From the NCBI RefSeq assembly GCF_020010905.1, contig NZ_JAGJBY010000001.1, forward strand, positions 1,198,001 through 1,262,000: a stretch of DNA of 64,000 nt, written 5' to 3'. The notes beneath the pieces are model-generated. The model was not told the DNA's origin. It did not search any database and was given only the letters and a program-made list of their open reading frames with translations. A program made the translations under genes and the position numbers. This document shows, one piece after another, positions 49,523-57,513 of this stretch (its first letter is position 1; each line of letters starts with the position of its first letter). Origin of the DNA: Streptomyces acidiscabies. GTDB lineage: Bacteria > Actinomycetota > Actinomycetes > Streptomycetales > Streptomycetaceae.

Positions 49523-50434
49523 GTGGGGAACTTCTTGGCCGACAAGGTCGTCGCCGTCACCGGCGCGGGACGGGGGATCGGACGGGCCGTCGCGCTGGCC
49601 GCCGCGCGCGAGGGCGCGCGGGTCGTCGTCAACGACTACGGCGTGGCTGTGGACGGCGCCTCACCCACGAGCGAGGTCGCCGAGGGCGTCGTCAAAGAGA
49701 TCACCGCCGCCGGAGGGGAGGCCGTCGCCGTCGCCGACGACATCTCGACGATGGCCGGCGGGCAACGGGTCGTCGACGTCGCCGTGGAGACGTACGGGCG
49801 GCTCGACGGGATCGTCTGCGTCGCCGGGATCCTGCGCGAGCGCATGTTGTTCAACATGACCGAGGACGAGTGGGACCCGGTCGTCGCGACGCACCTCAAG
49901 GGCACGTTCACGGCGTTCAGGGCCGCCTCCGCCGTGATGCGCCGACAGGGCTCCGGGTCGCTCATCGGGTTCACCAGCGGCAACCACCAGGGCTCCGTCT
50001 CGCAGGCCAACTACAGCGCCGCGAAGGGCGGGATCATCTCGCTGGTGCGCAGCGCGGCCCTCGGGCTGCACAAGTACGGCGTGATCGCGAACGCCGTCGC
50101 GCCCGTCGCCCGGACCCGGATGTCGGCCGGGGTGCCGATGGAACTCGCGGAGATGGGCGAACCCGAGGACGTCGCCGCGATGGTGATTTTCCTTTTGTCC
50201 AACCGGGCGCGCGACCTGTGGATAACTGGACAGGTCTATACGGTCGCCGGTGCCAAGATTGCGGTGTGGGCGCAGCCGAAAGAAGTGCGGGCGGCGTTCT
50301 CGCAAGGCGGCTGGACACCGGAGCGGATCGCCGAGGTGCTGCCGGGGAGTGTCGGGACGGAACCGATGCCCCTGCTGGAGAAATTGGCGGAGATGAGGAA
50401 AGCGGCGGCGGAGGGAAACCGTCCCAACGCGTGA
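49523..50434 (+). CDS. SDR-family dehydrogenase (3-hydroxyacyl-CoA type)
   Basis: This 303-residue protein has the Rossmann motif VTGAGRGIGRAVALAAA, NDYGVAVDG typical of the 17-beta-HSD4-like 3-hydroxyacyl-CoA dehydrogenase group, CVAGILRERMLFNM and the catalytic YSAAK. A C-terminal extension (AVWAQPKEVRAAFSQGGWTPERIAEVL) is shared with that group. It probably oxidises a hydroxyacyl-CoA with NAD. Bases about 50185-50270 use AT-rich codons (ATT, CTT, TTG, ATA), which is unlike the rest of the gene. GTG 49523 follows GGAAGGGGCGGG. Confidence 0.88.
   Translation: MGNFLADKVVAVTGAGRGIGRAVALAAAREGARVVVNDYGVAVDGASPTSEVAEGVVKEITAAGGEAVAVADDISTMAGGQRVVDVAVETYGRLDGIVCVAGILRERMLFNMTEDEWDPVVATHLKGTFTAFRAASAVMRRQGSGSLIGFTSGNHQGSVSQANYSAAKGGIISLVRSAALGLHKYGVIANAVAPVARTRMSAGVPMELAEMGEPEDVAAMVIFLLSNRARDLWITGQVYTVAGAKIAVWAQPKEVRAAFSQGGWTPERIAEVLPGSVGTEPMPLLEKLAEMRKAAAEGNRPNA
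50217..50225 (-). other. DnaA-box 9-mer TTATCCACA
   Basis: The plus strand reads TGTGGATAA, the exact complement of TTATCCACA. It sits in the AT-rich stretch of the SDR gene where Trp-Ile-Thr is encoded, so it may be forced partly by the protein. It is the middle of three boxes. Confidence 0.5.
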
Positions 50435-50444
50435 GGAGGGGATC

Positions 50445-51584
50445 GTGGATTTCGAATTCGGTGCCGACGACTTCCGTACCGAGGTGCGCGCCTGGCTCGT
50501 CGCGCACGTCCCGTCGGCCGTGGACCGGCGCTCCTGGGAGCGCACGCTCGGCGCCGCCGGGCGGATCGGGATCGGCTGGGGCGAGGGCGGGTACGGCAAC
50601 CGGCCCGAGCCTCTGACGAGGCAGGTCGTGTGGGCCGAGGAGTACGCGCGCTCGGGCGCTCCCGCGCGCTCCGGGCACATCGGGGAGAACCTCCTCGCGC
50701 CCACGCTCCTCGCGCACGGAACTCCCGCGCAGAAAGCCAGATTCCTGCCCCCGATCGCGGCCGGCGAGGAATTGTGGTGCCAGGGCTACAGCGAACCCGG
50801 CGCGGGATCCGACCTCGCCGGAATCCGCACCCGCGCCGAATCCTGCGCGGGCGGATATCGCATCACCGGCCAGAAGATCTGGACCTCCCTCGCGCACGAC
50901 GCCGACTGGTGTTTCGTCCTCGCCCGCAGCGACCCGGAATCCGCGCGCCATAAAGGGCTCACCTTTCTCCTGGTCCCCATGGACCAGCCGGGCCGGATCG
51001 ACGTACGGCCCATTCGCCAGATGACCGGCACCAGCGAGTTCAACGAAGTGTTCTTCGACGGGGCGTTCGCCGCCGGGGAACACGTCGTCGGGGCCGCCGG
51101 CGACGGCTGGCGGGTCGCGATGAGCCTGCTCGGCTTCGAGCGGGGCGTCTCCACGCTCGCCCAGCAGATCGGGTTCGCCGAGGAGCTGGGGCGGGTCCTG
51201 GAGACGGCGGCGCGGACGGGGGCCGACGCCGATCCCGTCGTCCGCGAACGGCTGGTGCGCGCGTGGGCCGAGCTGCGGGTCATGCGGTGGAACGCGCTGC
51301 GGACGCTGGGCGGCGCGCAGGAGGCGGGCGCCACCAGCGTCGCCAAGCTGCTGTGGGGCGGCTGGCACCAGCGGCTCGGGGAGCTGGGGGTGCTGGTGCG
51401 GGGGGCCGGGGCCGCCGTCGGGCCCGGCGCGTGGGCGCCCGAGGCGCCGTACGAACTGGACGAAGGACAGCGGGAGTTCCTGTTCTCGCGGGCCGACACG
51501 ATCTACGGCGGCTCCGACGAGGTGCAGCGCACGATCATCGCCGAGCGGGTGCTCGGTCTGCCGAAGAGGGGAGCGGTGCGATGA
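50445..51584 (+). CDS. acyl-CoA dehydrogenase
   Basis: This 379-residue flavoprotein has WCQGYSEPGAGSDLAGIRTRAE, GQKIWTSLAHDADWCFVLARS, MTGTSEFNEVFFDGA and a C-terminal YGGSDEVQRTIIAERVLGLPK. It has a normal middle domain, so it is probably a complete alpha-type subunit. It sits 10 bases after the SDR gene and overlaps the alcohol dehydrogenase gene by 4 bases (ATGA), forming a three-gene unit under operator site 3. GAGGAGGGG precedes GTG 50445. Confidence 0.9.
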   Translation: MDFEFGADDFRTEVRAWLVAHVPSAVDRRSWERTLGAAGRIGIGWGEGGYGNRPEPLTRQVVWAEEYARSGAPARSGHIGENLLAPTLLAHGTPAQKARFLPPIAAGEELWCQGYSEPGAGSDLAGIRTRAESCAGGYRITGQKIWTSLAHDADWCFVLARSDPESARHKGLTFLLVPMDQPGRIDVRPIRQMTGTSEFNEVFFDGAFAAGEHVVGAAGDGWRVAMSLLGFERGVSTLAQQIGFAEELGRVLETAARTGADADPVVRERLVRAWAELRVMRWNALRTLGGAQEAGATSVAKLLWGGWHQRLGELGVLVRGAGAAVGPGAWAPEAPYELDEGQREFLFSRADTIYGGSDEVQRTIIAERVLGLPKRGAVR

Positions 51585-52630
51585 GGGGTGTCGTGTTCGA
51601 CGGGAGCCGAGTCGAGGTCGTGCGGGACCTCGACGTACGGGAGCCGGGGCCGGGGGAGGTGCTGGTCGCGATCTCCGCCGCGGGACTGTGCCACAGCGAC
51701 CTGTCCGTCGTCGACGGCACGATCCCCTTCCCCGTGCCGGTCGTCCTCGGGCACGAGGGCGCCGGGGTCGTCGAGGCCGTCGGCGCGGGGGTGACGCACG
51801 TGGCGCCCGGCGACCACGTCGCGCTGTCGACGCTGGCCAACTGCGGGGCGTGCGCGGAGTGCGACCGGGGCCGCCCGACGATGTGCCGGCACTCCATCGG
51901 CCGCCCGAAACGCCCCTTCACGCGCGCGGGCACGCCGGTCCACCAGTTCGCCGCGAACTCGGCCTTCGCCGAACGCACCGTCGTCAAGGCCGTCCAGGCG
52001 GTCCGCATCCCCAAGGACGTCCCCCTCACCTCGGCCGCCCTCATCGGCTGCGGCGTCCTGACCGGCGTAGGAGCTGTCCTCAACCGCGCCCGCGTAGACC
52101 GGGGCGACCGCGTCGTGGTCATCGGCACCGGCGGCATCGGCCTCAACGTCCTCCAGGGCGCCCGCATAGCCGGCGCCCTGCGGATCGTCGCGGTCGACAC
52201 GAACCCGGCGAAGGAGGAGACGGCCCGTACCTTCGGCGCGACGGACTTCGTGACCTCGACGGAAGCGGTGCGGGACCTTCTCCCTGGCGGCGCCGACCAC
52301 GTCTTCGAATGCGTGGGCCGCACCACCCTGGTCCGAGCCGCGATCGACCTCCTGGACCGCCACGGCCAGGCGATCCTCCTGGGCACTCCGCCCCCCACGG
52401 CCGAGGCGTCCTTCCCGGTCACCTCCCTCTTCCTGGACAAGTCCATCCTGGGCTGCCGCTACGGCTCCTCCCGCCCCCAGCGCGACATCCCCCTCTACAC
52501 GGACCTGTACCGCTCCGGCCACCTCCTGCTGGACGAACTGGTCACCCGGACCTACCCGATCGAGGACTTCGAGAAGGCGCGGGTGGACGCGGAGGAGGGG
52601 AGGGTGGCTCGGGCGGTGCTGACGTTCTGA
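51581..52630 (+). CDS. zinc-dependent alcohol dehydrogenase (class III-like)
   Basis: This 349-residue MDR protein has catalytic zinc ligands in AAGLCHSDLSVVDG and GHEGAGVVEAVGAGV, four structural-zinc Cys in CGACAECDRGRPTMC, and the NAD motif VIGTGGIGLNVLQGARIAGA. It oxidises an alcohol or aldehyde-level intermediate with NAD(P). Its ATG overlaps the stop of the acyl-CoA dehydrogenase gene, so it belongs to the SDR-ACAD-ADH unit. The partner substrate is unknown. Confidence 0.9.
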   Translation: MRGVVFDGSRVEVVRDLDVREPGPGEVLVAISAAGLCHSDLSVVDGTIPFPVPVVLGHEGAGVVEAVGAGVTHVAPGDHVALSTLANCGACAECDRGRPTMCRHSIGRPKRPFTRAGTPVHQFAANSAFAERTVVKAVQAVRIPKDVPLTSAALIGCGVLTGVGAVLNRARVDRGDRVVVIGTGGIGLNVLQGARIAGALRIVAVDTNPAKEETARTFGATDFVTSTEAVRDLLPGGADHVFECVGRTTLVRAAIDLLDRHGQAILLGTPPPTAEASFPVTSLFLDKSILGCRYGSSRPQRDIPLYTDLYRSGHLLLDELVTRTYPIEDFEKARVDAEEGRVARAVLTF

Positions 52631-52681
52631 AGAAGGCTTGTACGGCCGTCGACACAGGCGTTGACATGCGCACACTCGGAG

Positions 52682-52690
52682 TTATCCACA
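52682..52690 (+). other. DnaA-box 9-mer TTATCCACA
   Basis: Perfect TTATCCACA in the intergenic region 52 bases before the MFS gene at 52742. It is the only one of the three boxes outside coding sequence and could influence the MFS promoter. Confidence 0.5.
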
Positions 52691-52741
52691 GGCCGGGAAA
52701 AATTACGGAGCGTTGTCAGTCCCGGCACCTACCGTTGTCGC

Positions 52742-54025
52742 ATGAGCTACCGAGACCTCGCCACCCGACCGGTCCTGACCTGGTCCGCCGTGTCCGTCGG
52801 CGCACGGATGCCGGTGGCCATGGCGCCGCTCGCGCTGGTGTTCCTGGCGCGCGAGCGGCCCGGGGGTTACACGCTGGGTGCGGTGCTCGCGGCGGCGTTC
52901 GTGCTCGGGGAGATCGTCGGGGCGCCGGTGCTGGGGATGCGGCTGCGGGCGGAGCGGGCGCGGGCCCAGCTGGCCGCGGGGCTCGCGGGCGGGGCCGTCG
53001 GCTTCGCGGGGCTCGGCGTCCTCCCGGGCGCGCACTCCGTCGTCCTCGCCGCGTTCGCGTTCCTGGCCGGGGGCGCGCCCGCCGCCTCCGCGGGCGGACT
53101 GCGGACGCTGCTGACCGAGCTGGTCCCCGAGCGGGCCGCCGCCCAGGCGCTGTCCGCCGAGTCGATGCTGCTGTCCGGCGTGTGGGCGCTCTCCCCGGCC
53201 GCCGTCGCCGGTCTCGCGCTCGGCGTCGCCCCGGAGGTCCCGCTGCTGCTCGGGGCCGCCCTGATGGCCGCCTCGGTCGCGGGCCTGTGGCTGCTGCCGG
53301 CCGCGTGGGGCGTCGGAGGGGCGGAGCGTACGGAGGGTTCCCGCGTGCGCGTGCTGGCCGGGGCCTGGCCGGTGTACGTCACGGGCGCGGCGAGCCTGAC
53401 GATGCTGGGCCTCGCCGAACTCACCCTCCCCGCCCTGCTCGAACAGCGCGGCATCGGCGTCGGCTGGTCGGGTCCGCTGCTGGCGGCGATGGCGGTCGCC
53501 GCCGGGCTCGGCGCGTTCGTGTACGGGCTGCGGAACTGGCCGGGGCTGCTGCGGACCCGCGGACTGGTCCTGACGACGGCGATGGCGGCGTGCGTGACGC
53601 TGGTCGCCCTGGCCACGCACCCGGTGGCCGTCGGGGCGGCGCTCTGCGCGGGCGGCATGTTCCAGGCGGGCGCGACGGTCACCCGCAACCTGGCCCTGCG
53701 CGACGCCCTCCCGCCGGGCGCGCTGGCCGCCGGCTACTCGGTCATGTACGCGTCGGCGGGCGCGGGGTACGCGGCGACCGGCTCCCTCGCCGGGCTCCTG
53801 CTGAAGGTGATGGAACCGTCCTCGGCGGTGCTGGCCGGGGTGGTGCTGATCCTGCTGCTGAGCGTGGTCGGGTGGGCCGGGGAGGCGTACCGCGCGGGGC
53901 GGTCAGTGCGTGGCGGTGTCGTGGTCGCGGGGGCCGCCGGGGAGGCGGGGGCTGTCGGCGGCGTCCCGGTCCCCCCGGAACGTCCGGCGATAAGCCGACG
54001 GCGTGACGCCCAGGGCGGTCTGTAG
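52742..54025 (+). CDS. MFS transporter
   Basis: This 427-residue protein has about twelve membrane segments and the MFS 6+6 pattern, with Ala/Leu/Gly-rich helices and a central loop around AERTEGSRVRV. It has a Gly/Ala/Val-rich C-terminal tail. The substrate is unknown. It starts at ATG 52742. Its last 123 bases overlap the convergent 3' end of the GlxA-type regulator gene, an unusually long tail-to-tail overlap; the MFS tail after the last helix may therefore be an accidental extension. Confidence 0.82.
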   Translation: MSYRDLATRPVLTWSAVSVGARMPVAMAPLALVFLARERPGGYTLGAVLAAAFVLGEIVGAPVLGMRLRAERARAQLAAGLAGGAVGFAGLGVLPGAHSVVLAAFAFLAGGAPAASAGGLRTLLTELVPERAAAQALSAESMLLSGVWALSPAAVAGLALGVAPEVPLLLGAALMAASVAGLWLLPAAWGVGGAERTEGSRVRVLAGAWPVYVTGAASLTMLGLAELTLPALLEQRGIGVGWSGPLLAAMAVAAGLGAFVYGLRNWPGLLRTRGLVLTTAMAACVTLVALATHPVAVGAALCAGGMFQAGATVTRNLALRDALPPGALAAGYSVMYASAGAGYAATGSLAGLLLKVMEPSSAVLAGVVLILLLSVVGWAGEAYRAGRSVRGGVVVAGAAGEAGAVGGVPVPPERPAISRRRDAQGGL

Positions 54026-54958
54026 ATGCTGGCGCATCGACTGGGCCGTGCCGAAGCCCGCGTCGTGGGCGATGCGGTCGATGGAGAGGTCGGTGGATTC
54101 GAGGAGGTGACGGGCGTGTTCGATGCGTTGGGAAGTGAGCCACTGGCCGGGGCTGACACCGGACTCCTCGCGGAAGCGGCGGGTGAAGGTACGGACGGAC
54201 ATCGCCTCCTGAGCGGCCATGTCGCGCAGCTGGATCGGCTCGTGGAGGCGGGCCAGCGCCCACGCGCGGGCGGCGGTCGTGCTGGCCTGGCGGGCGTCGG
54301 GGACGGGGCGCTCGATGTACTGGGCCTGGCCGCCGTCGCGGTACGGGGGGACGACGGTGCGGCGGGCGACCTCGTTGGCGACGGCGGCGCCGTGGTCGCG
54401 GCGCACGATGTGCAGGCACAGGTCGATCCCGGCGGCGACACCGGCCGAGGTGAGGACGTCGCCGTCGTCGATGAACAGGACGTTCGGGTCGACGGCCACG
54501 CGCGGGAAGAGCCGCTGGAGGTGCTCGGCGTCGGACCAGTGGGTCGTCGCGGGGCGCCCGTCGAGACGGCCGGCGGCGGCGAGGACGTACACGCCCGTGC
54601 AGATCGACGCGAGGCGCGCGCCGGGGCGCATGCGCGCGAGGGCGGACTCCAGCTCCGGGGTGAGCACGCCCTCCTTGAAGACCGGGCCCAGCTGGTAGGA
54701 GGCGGGGACGATCACGGTGTCGGCCTCGGCCAGCGCCTCCGGGCCGTGCTCGACCATGATTGAGAAGTCGGCGTCCGTACGGACCGGGCCCGGCGGGCGG
54801 ACCGAGCAGGTGATCACCTCGTACAGGTGCCGGCCCCGCGCGTCCCTGGGGCGGCCGAAGATCCGGTGGGGGATGCCGAGTTCGAAAGGGAGGATGCCGT
54901 CGAGGGCGAGGACGACCACGTGGTGCGGGCGGAAGGCCCGTGCGCTGCCGGGGCTCAT
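53903..54958 (-). CDS. GlxA-type AraC-family regulator with DJ-1/PfpI domain
   Basis: This 351-residue protein has an N-terminal DJ-1/PfpI-like domain (HVVVLALDGILPFELGIPHRIFG, ASICTGVYVLAAAGRLDGRPATTHW with the nucleophile-elbow Cys) and a C-terminal AraC double HTH (LRDMAAQEAMSVRTFTRRFREESGVSPGQWLTSQRIEHAR, then IDRIAHDAGFGTAQSMRQHLQTALGVTPSAYRR). The group senses small metabolites and activates nearby genes. It is divergent from the MFS gene at 55018, a likely target, and convergent with the MFS gene at 52742. Confidence 0.9.
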   Translation of the reverse strand: MSPGSARAFRPHHVVVLALDGILPFELGIPHRIFGRPRDARGRHLYEVITCSVRPPGPVRTDADFSIMVEHGPEALAEADTVIVPASYQLGPVFKEGVLTPELESALARMRPGARLASICTGVYVLAAAGRLDGRPATTHWSDAEHLQRLFPRVAVDPNVLFIDDGDVLTSAGVAAGIDLCLHIVRRDHGAAVANEVARRTVVPPYRDGGQAQYIERPVPDARQASTTAARAWALARLHEPIQLRDMAAQEAMSVRTFTRRFREESGVSPGQWLTSQRIEHARHLLESTDLSIDRIAHDAGFGTAQSMRQHLQTALGVTPSAYRRTFRGDRDAADSPRLPGGPRDHDTATH

Positions 54959-55017
54959 GGCCCGATCCTAGCGAACCGTGTCCTTCGGGCCAGTCGATGC
55001 GGGGGAGCGGGGGGCCG

Positions 55018-56751
55018 ATGCTGAGTGACGTGACTCAGACAACCGAGACTTCGGCGGACGGGCCGTACGCGGCGGGGCGCTCTGTGACGGGGGCGTCCGG
55101 GGCGGGGGCTTCTGCTGCGGGGGCGTCCGTGGTGGGGACTTCTGCTGCGGGGCCGTCCGTGGCGGGGGTGCCCGCAGCCAGGTCGTCCGCGACCGGATCC
55201 CTTGCGGCCGGGCCGTCAGAAGCCGGGCCCGCTGTCGCCGGGGTGTCCGCAGCCGAGCTGTCCACGACGGGCCCCTCCACGACGGGCCCCTCCACGACGG
55301 GCCCCTCCACGACGGGCCCCTCCACGACGGGCGGCCCCTCCACGGCAGGGCTGTCCGCAGGCAGGCTCGCTGCCGCAGGGCCGTCCGCCGCCTCGTCCGC
55401 AGCCGGGCCGTCCGGAGCAGCCTCGTCCGCTGCCGGGCCGTCCGCGACTGGCCCCTCCAGCCCCGAACTCCCCGCAGCCAAACACCCGCCCGCGCCCCGC
55501 GCCAAACGCCGTATCCACCGCGCCTGGTTCGTAGCCGCCGTCACCTTCGTCACGATCATCGGCGCGGCGGCCTTCCGTTCCCTGCCGGGCCTGCTGATCG
55601 ACCCCCTGCACGACGAGTTCGGCTGGTCGCGCGGGACGATCGGCGCGGCCGTGTCCGTCAACCTCGCGCTGTACGGCCTGACCGCGCCGTTCGCGGCGGC
55701 GCTGATGGACCGCTTCGGCATCCGCCGGGTCGTAGCCGTCGCGCTGACGGTGATAGCGATCGGCTCCGGACTCACCGTATGGATGACGGCGGCCTGGCAA
55801 CTGATGCTGTACTGGGGTCTGTTGGTCGGCCTCGGCTCCGGCTCGATGGCGCTGGCGTTCGCGGCGACCGTCACCGACCGGTGGTTCACCGAGCGCCGCG
55901 GCCTGGTCAGCGGCATCCTCACCGCCGCGTCCGCGTCGGGCCAGCTGATCTTCCTGCCGCTGCTGTCCTGGATGGTGACCCGCTACGACTGGCGCCCGGC
56001 CGCGGTGACCGTCGCGCTCGCCGCGCTGACCGTCGTCCCCTTCGTCTGGCTGCTGCTGCGCGACCACCCGGCGGACGTCGGCATCGAGCCGTACGGCGCG
56101 AAGGCGTACGTCGAGAAGCCGCCGCCCGTCACAGGCGCGGCGCGGCGCGCGCTGACCGTGCTGTCCAAGGCGGCGCGCACGGGCCCGTTCTGGCTGCTCG
56201 CGGGCACCTTCGCGATCTGCGGCGCGTCGACCAACGGCCTGATCCAGACCCACTTCGTGCCCGCCGCGCACGACCACGGCATGCCCGTGACGGCCGCCGC
56301 CTCGCTCCTCGCGGTGATCGGCGTCTTCGACGTCGCCGGCACGATCGCCTCCGGCTGGTTCACCGACCGCTTCGACGCGCGCCGCCTCCTCGCGGTCTAC
56401 TACGCGCTGCGCGGCGTCTCGCTCCTCTTCCTGCCGATGCTGCTCGCGGCGACCGTCCACCCCCCGATGATCTTCTTCATCGTCTTCTACGGCCTCGACT
56501 GGGTCGCCACCGTCCCGCCCACCCTCGCCCTGTGCCGAGAGCACTACGGCGACGACTCGGCCATCGTCTTCGGCTGGGTCCTCGCGTCCCACCAGGTCGG
56601 CGCGGCCCTGGTCGCCTTCCTCGGCGGCGTCGCGCGGGACGTCTTCGGCTCGTACGACATGGTCTGGTACGCGTCGGGAGCGCTGTGCGCGGCGGCGGCG
56701 CTGATGGCGCTGGTGATACGGCGGCGGGGGGTGACGCTCGCGATGGCGTGA
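55018..56751 (+). CDS. MFS transporter with repetitive Ala/Gly/Pro/Ser/Thr N-terminal domain
   Basis: This 577-residue protein starts MLSDVTQTTETS after a strong G-rich ribosome-binding site. About residues 15-165 are low-complexity (A-A-G-P-S, T-T-G-P-S units), including four perfect 15-bp DNA repeats. From about residue 170 it is a normal MFS with twelve helices; AMSLAFAATVTDRWFTERRGL-like features (SGSMALAFAATVTDRWFTERRG) and FDVAGTIASGWFTDRFDARR match the oxalate/formate or monocarboxylate group. It probably imports a pathway acid. The dyad CTGAGT-GACGTG-ACTCAG (55021-55038) overlaps the start. GlxA regulator is divergent. Confidence 0.85.
   Translation: MLSDVTQTTETSADGPYAAGRSVTGASGAGASAAGASVVGTSAAGPSVAGVPAARSSATGSLAAGPSEAGPAVAGVSAAELSTTGPSTTGPSTTGPSTTGPSTTGGPSTAGLSAGRLAAAGPSAASSAAGPSGAASSAAGPSATGPSSPELPAAKHPPAPRAKRRIHRAWFVAAVTFVTIIGAAAFRSLPGLLIDPLHDEFGWSRGTIGAAVSVNLALYGLTAPFAAALMDRFGIRRVVAVALTVIAIGSGLTVWMTAAWQLMLYWGLLVGLGSGSMALAFAATVTDRWFTERRGLVSGILTAASASGQLIFLPLLSWMVTRYDWRPAAVTVALAALTVVPFVWLLLRDHPADVGIEPYGAKAYVEKPPPVTGAARRALTVLSKAARTGPFWLLAGTFAICGASTNGLIQTHFVPAAHDHGMPVTAAASLLAVIGVFDVAGTIASGWFTDRFDARRLLAVYYALRGVSLLFLPMLLAATVHPPMIFFIVFYGLDWVATVPPTLALCREHYGDDSAIVFGWVLASHQVGAALVAFLGGVARDVFGSYDMVWYASGALCAAAALMALVIRRRGVTLAMA
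55266..55325 (+). repeat. four perfect 15-bp tandem repeats
   Basis: Unit GACGGGCCCCTCCAC in four contiguous copies, followed by one interrupted copy, encoding T-T-G-P-S repeats in the N-terminal domain of the MFS protein. Perfect identity suggests recent expansion by slippage. Confidence 0.9.
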
Positions 56752-56821
56752 TCCGGCGGGCGGGCGCATGAGGAGCGGCCAAGTCGCAGGAGGCGTACGG
56801 AAGTTGGAGCCCGCCGGGGTC

Positions 56822-57433
56822 CTAGACGAACCGCCCCCGATGGAACAGCAGCGGCCCCCGCTCCCCGCCCATCGTCCCCAGCGCGTCCACCCTGCCCACG
56901 ACGATGAGGTGGTCGCCGCCCGTGTGGACCACCTGGATCGTGCAGTCCACCCACGCGAGCGCGCCGGCGAGGCGGGGGGACCCGCTGGCGGGGGCCGCGT
57001 CGTACGGCACCCCGGCGAACTTGTCCGTGCCGCTGCGGGCGAAGGCGCGGCACAGGTCGGACTGGTCGTCCGCGAGGACGTTGACGCAGAAGACGCCGGC
57101 GCGGGCGATGCGGGGCCAGGTCGTGGAGGTGCGGGCGACCATGAACACGACGAGGGGCGGGTCGAGGGAGAGGGAGGAGAAGGACTGGCAGGCGAACCCG
57201 GCGGGGGACGCTCCTTCCATTTCCGCGGGAGCCGGTGCCGTGACAACGGTCACCCCGCTCGCGAAGTTCCCGAGCACCTGCCGGAAGACCGTCTGGTCGA
57301 CCGGCGCGCCCTCGCCGTCCCGTACGCACCGCAGCTCCGGTCGCGGTCTCGACGGCCCCTCGGCCGCCCCGCCGCCCGGCAGGGCCCTCAGATAGCGGAC
57401 TGCGGCAGCCGCAGCGCCTGCGTGTCCCATCAC
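56822..57433 (-). CDS. flavin reductase-domain protein
   Basis: This 203-residue protein has the flavin reductase-like split barrel: VFRQVLGNFASGVTVVTAPA, GFACQSFSSLSLDPPLVVFMVARTSTTWPRI, AGVFCVNVLADDQSDLCRAFA and GGDHLIVVGRVDAL. Such enzymes supply reduced FMN or FAD to a two-component monooxygenase (HsaB type). No oxygenase partner is encoded inside the window. The first 40 residues are extra low-conservation sequence, so the real start may be internal; GTG 57433 or ATG 57430 are the outermost options. The operator at 57446 lies directly upstream. Confidence 0.84.
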   Translation of the reverse strand: MMGHAGAAAAAVRYLRALPGGGAAEGPSRPRPELRCVRDGEGAPVDQTVFRQVLGNFASGVTVVTAPAPAEMEGASPAGFACQSFSSLSLDPPLVVFMVARTSTTWPRIARAGVFCVNVLADDQSDLCRAFARSGTDKFAGVPYDAAPASGSPRLAGALAWVDCTIQVVHTGGDHLIVVGRVDALGTMGGERGPLLFHRGRFV

Positions 57434-57445
57434 CCTCCCATTGAA

Positions 57446-57462
57446 GCTGACGGAGCGTCAGG
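57446..57462. promoter_or_regulatory. regulon operator site 4
   Basis: GCTGACG-GAG-CGTCAGG with a perfect 15-bp core (CTGACG-GAG-CGTCAG, 57447-57461). It is 12 bases from the flavin reductase start and 51 bases before the membrane protein at 57514, so it could regulate one or both. Confidence 0.8.
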
Positions 57463-57513
57463 TCGGAAGGGGTGGTGAACCCTTCTTTGCGCGCCCCGCA
57501 TACGCTCCCCCTC

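Noticed and set aside
48614..52690. Replication origin
   Set aside because: Only three dispersed DnaA boxes, two inside genes, and no dnaA/dnaN neighbours.
55266..55325. Tandem repeat considered as a CRISPR array
   Set aside because: Units are contiguous without spacers and encode in-frame Thr-Gly-Pro-Ser; no cas genes are present.
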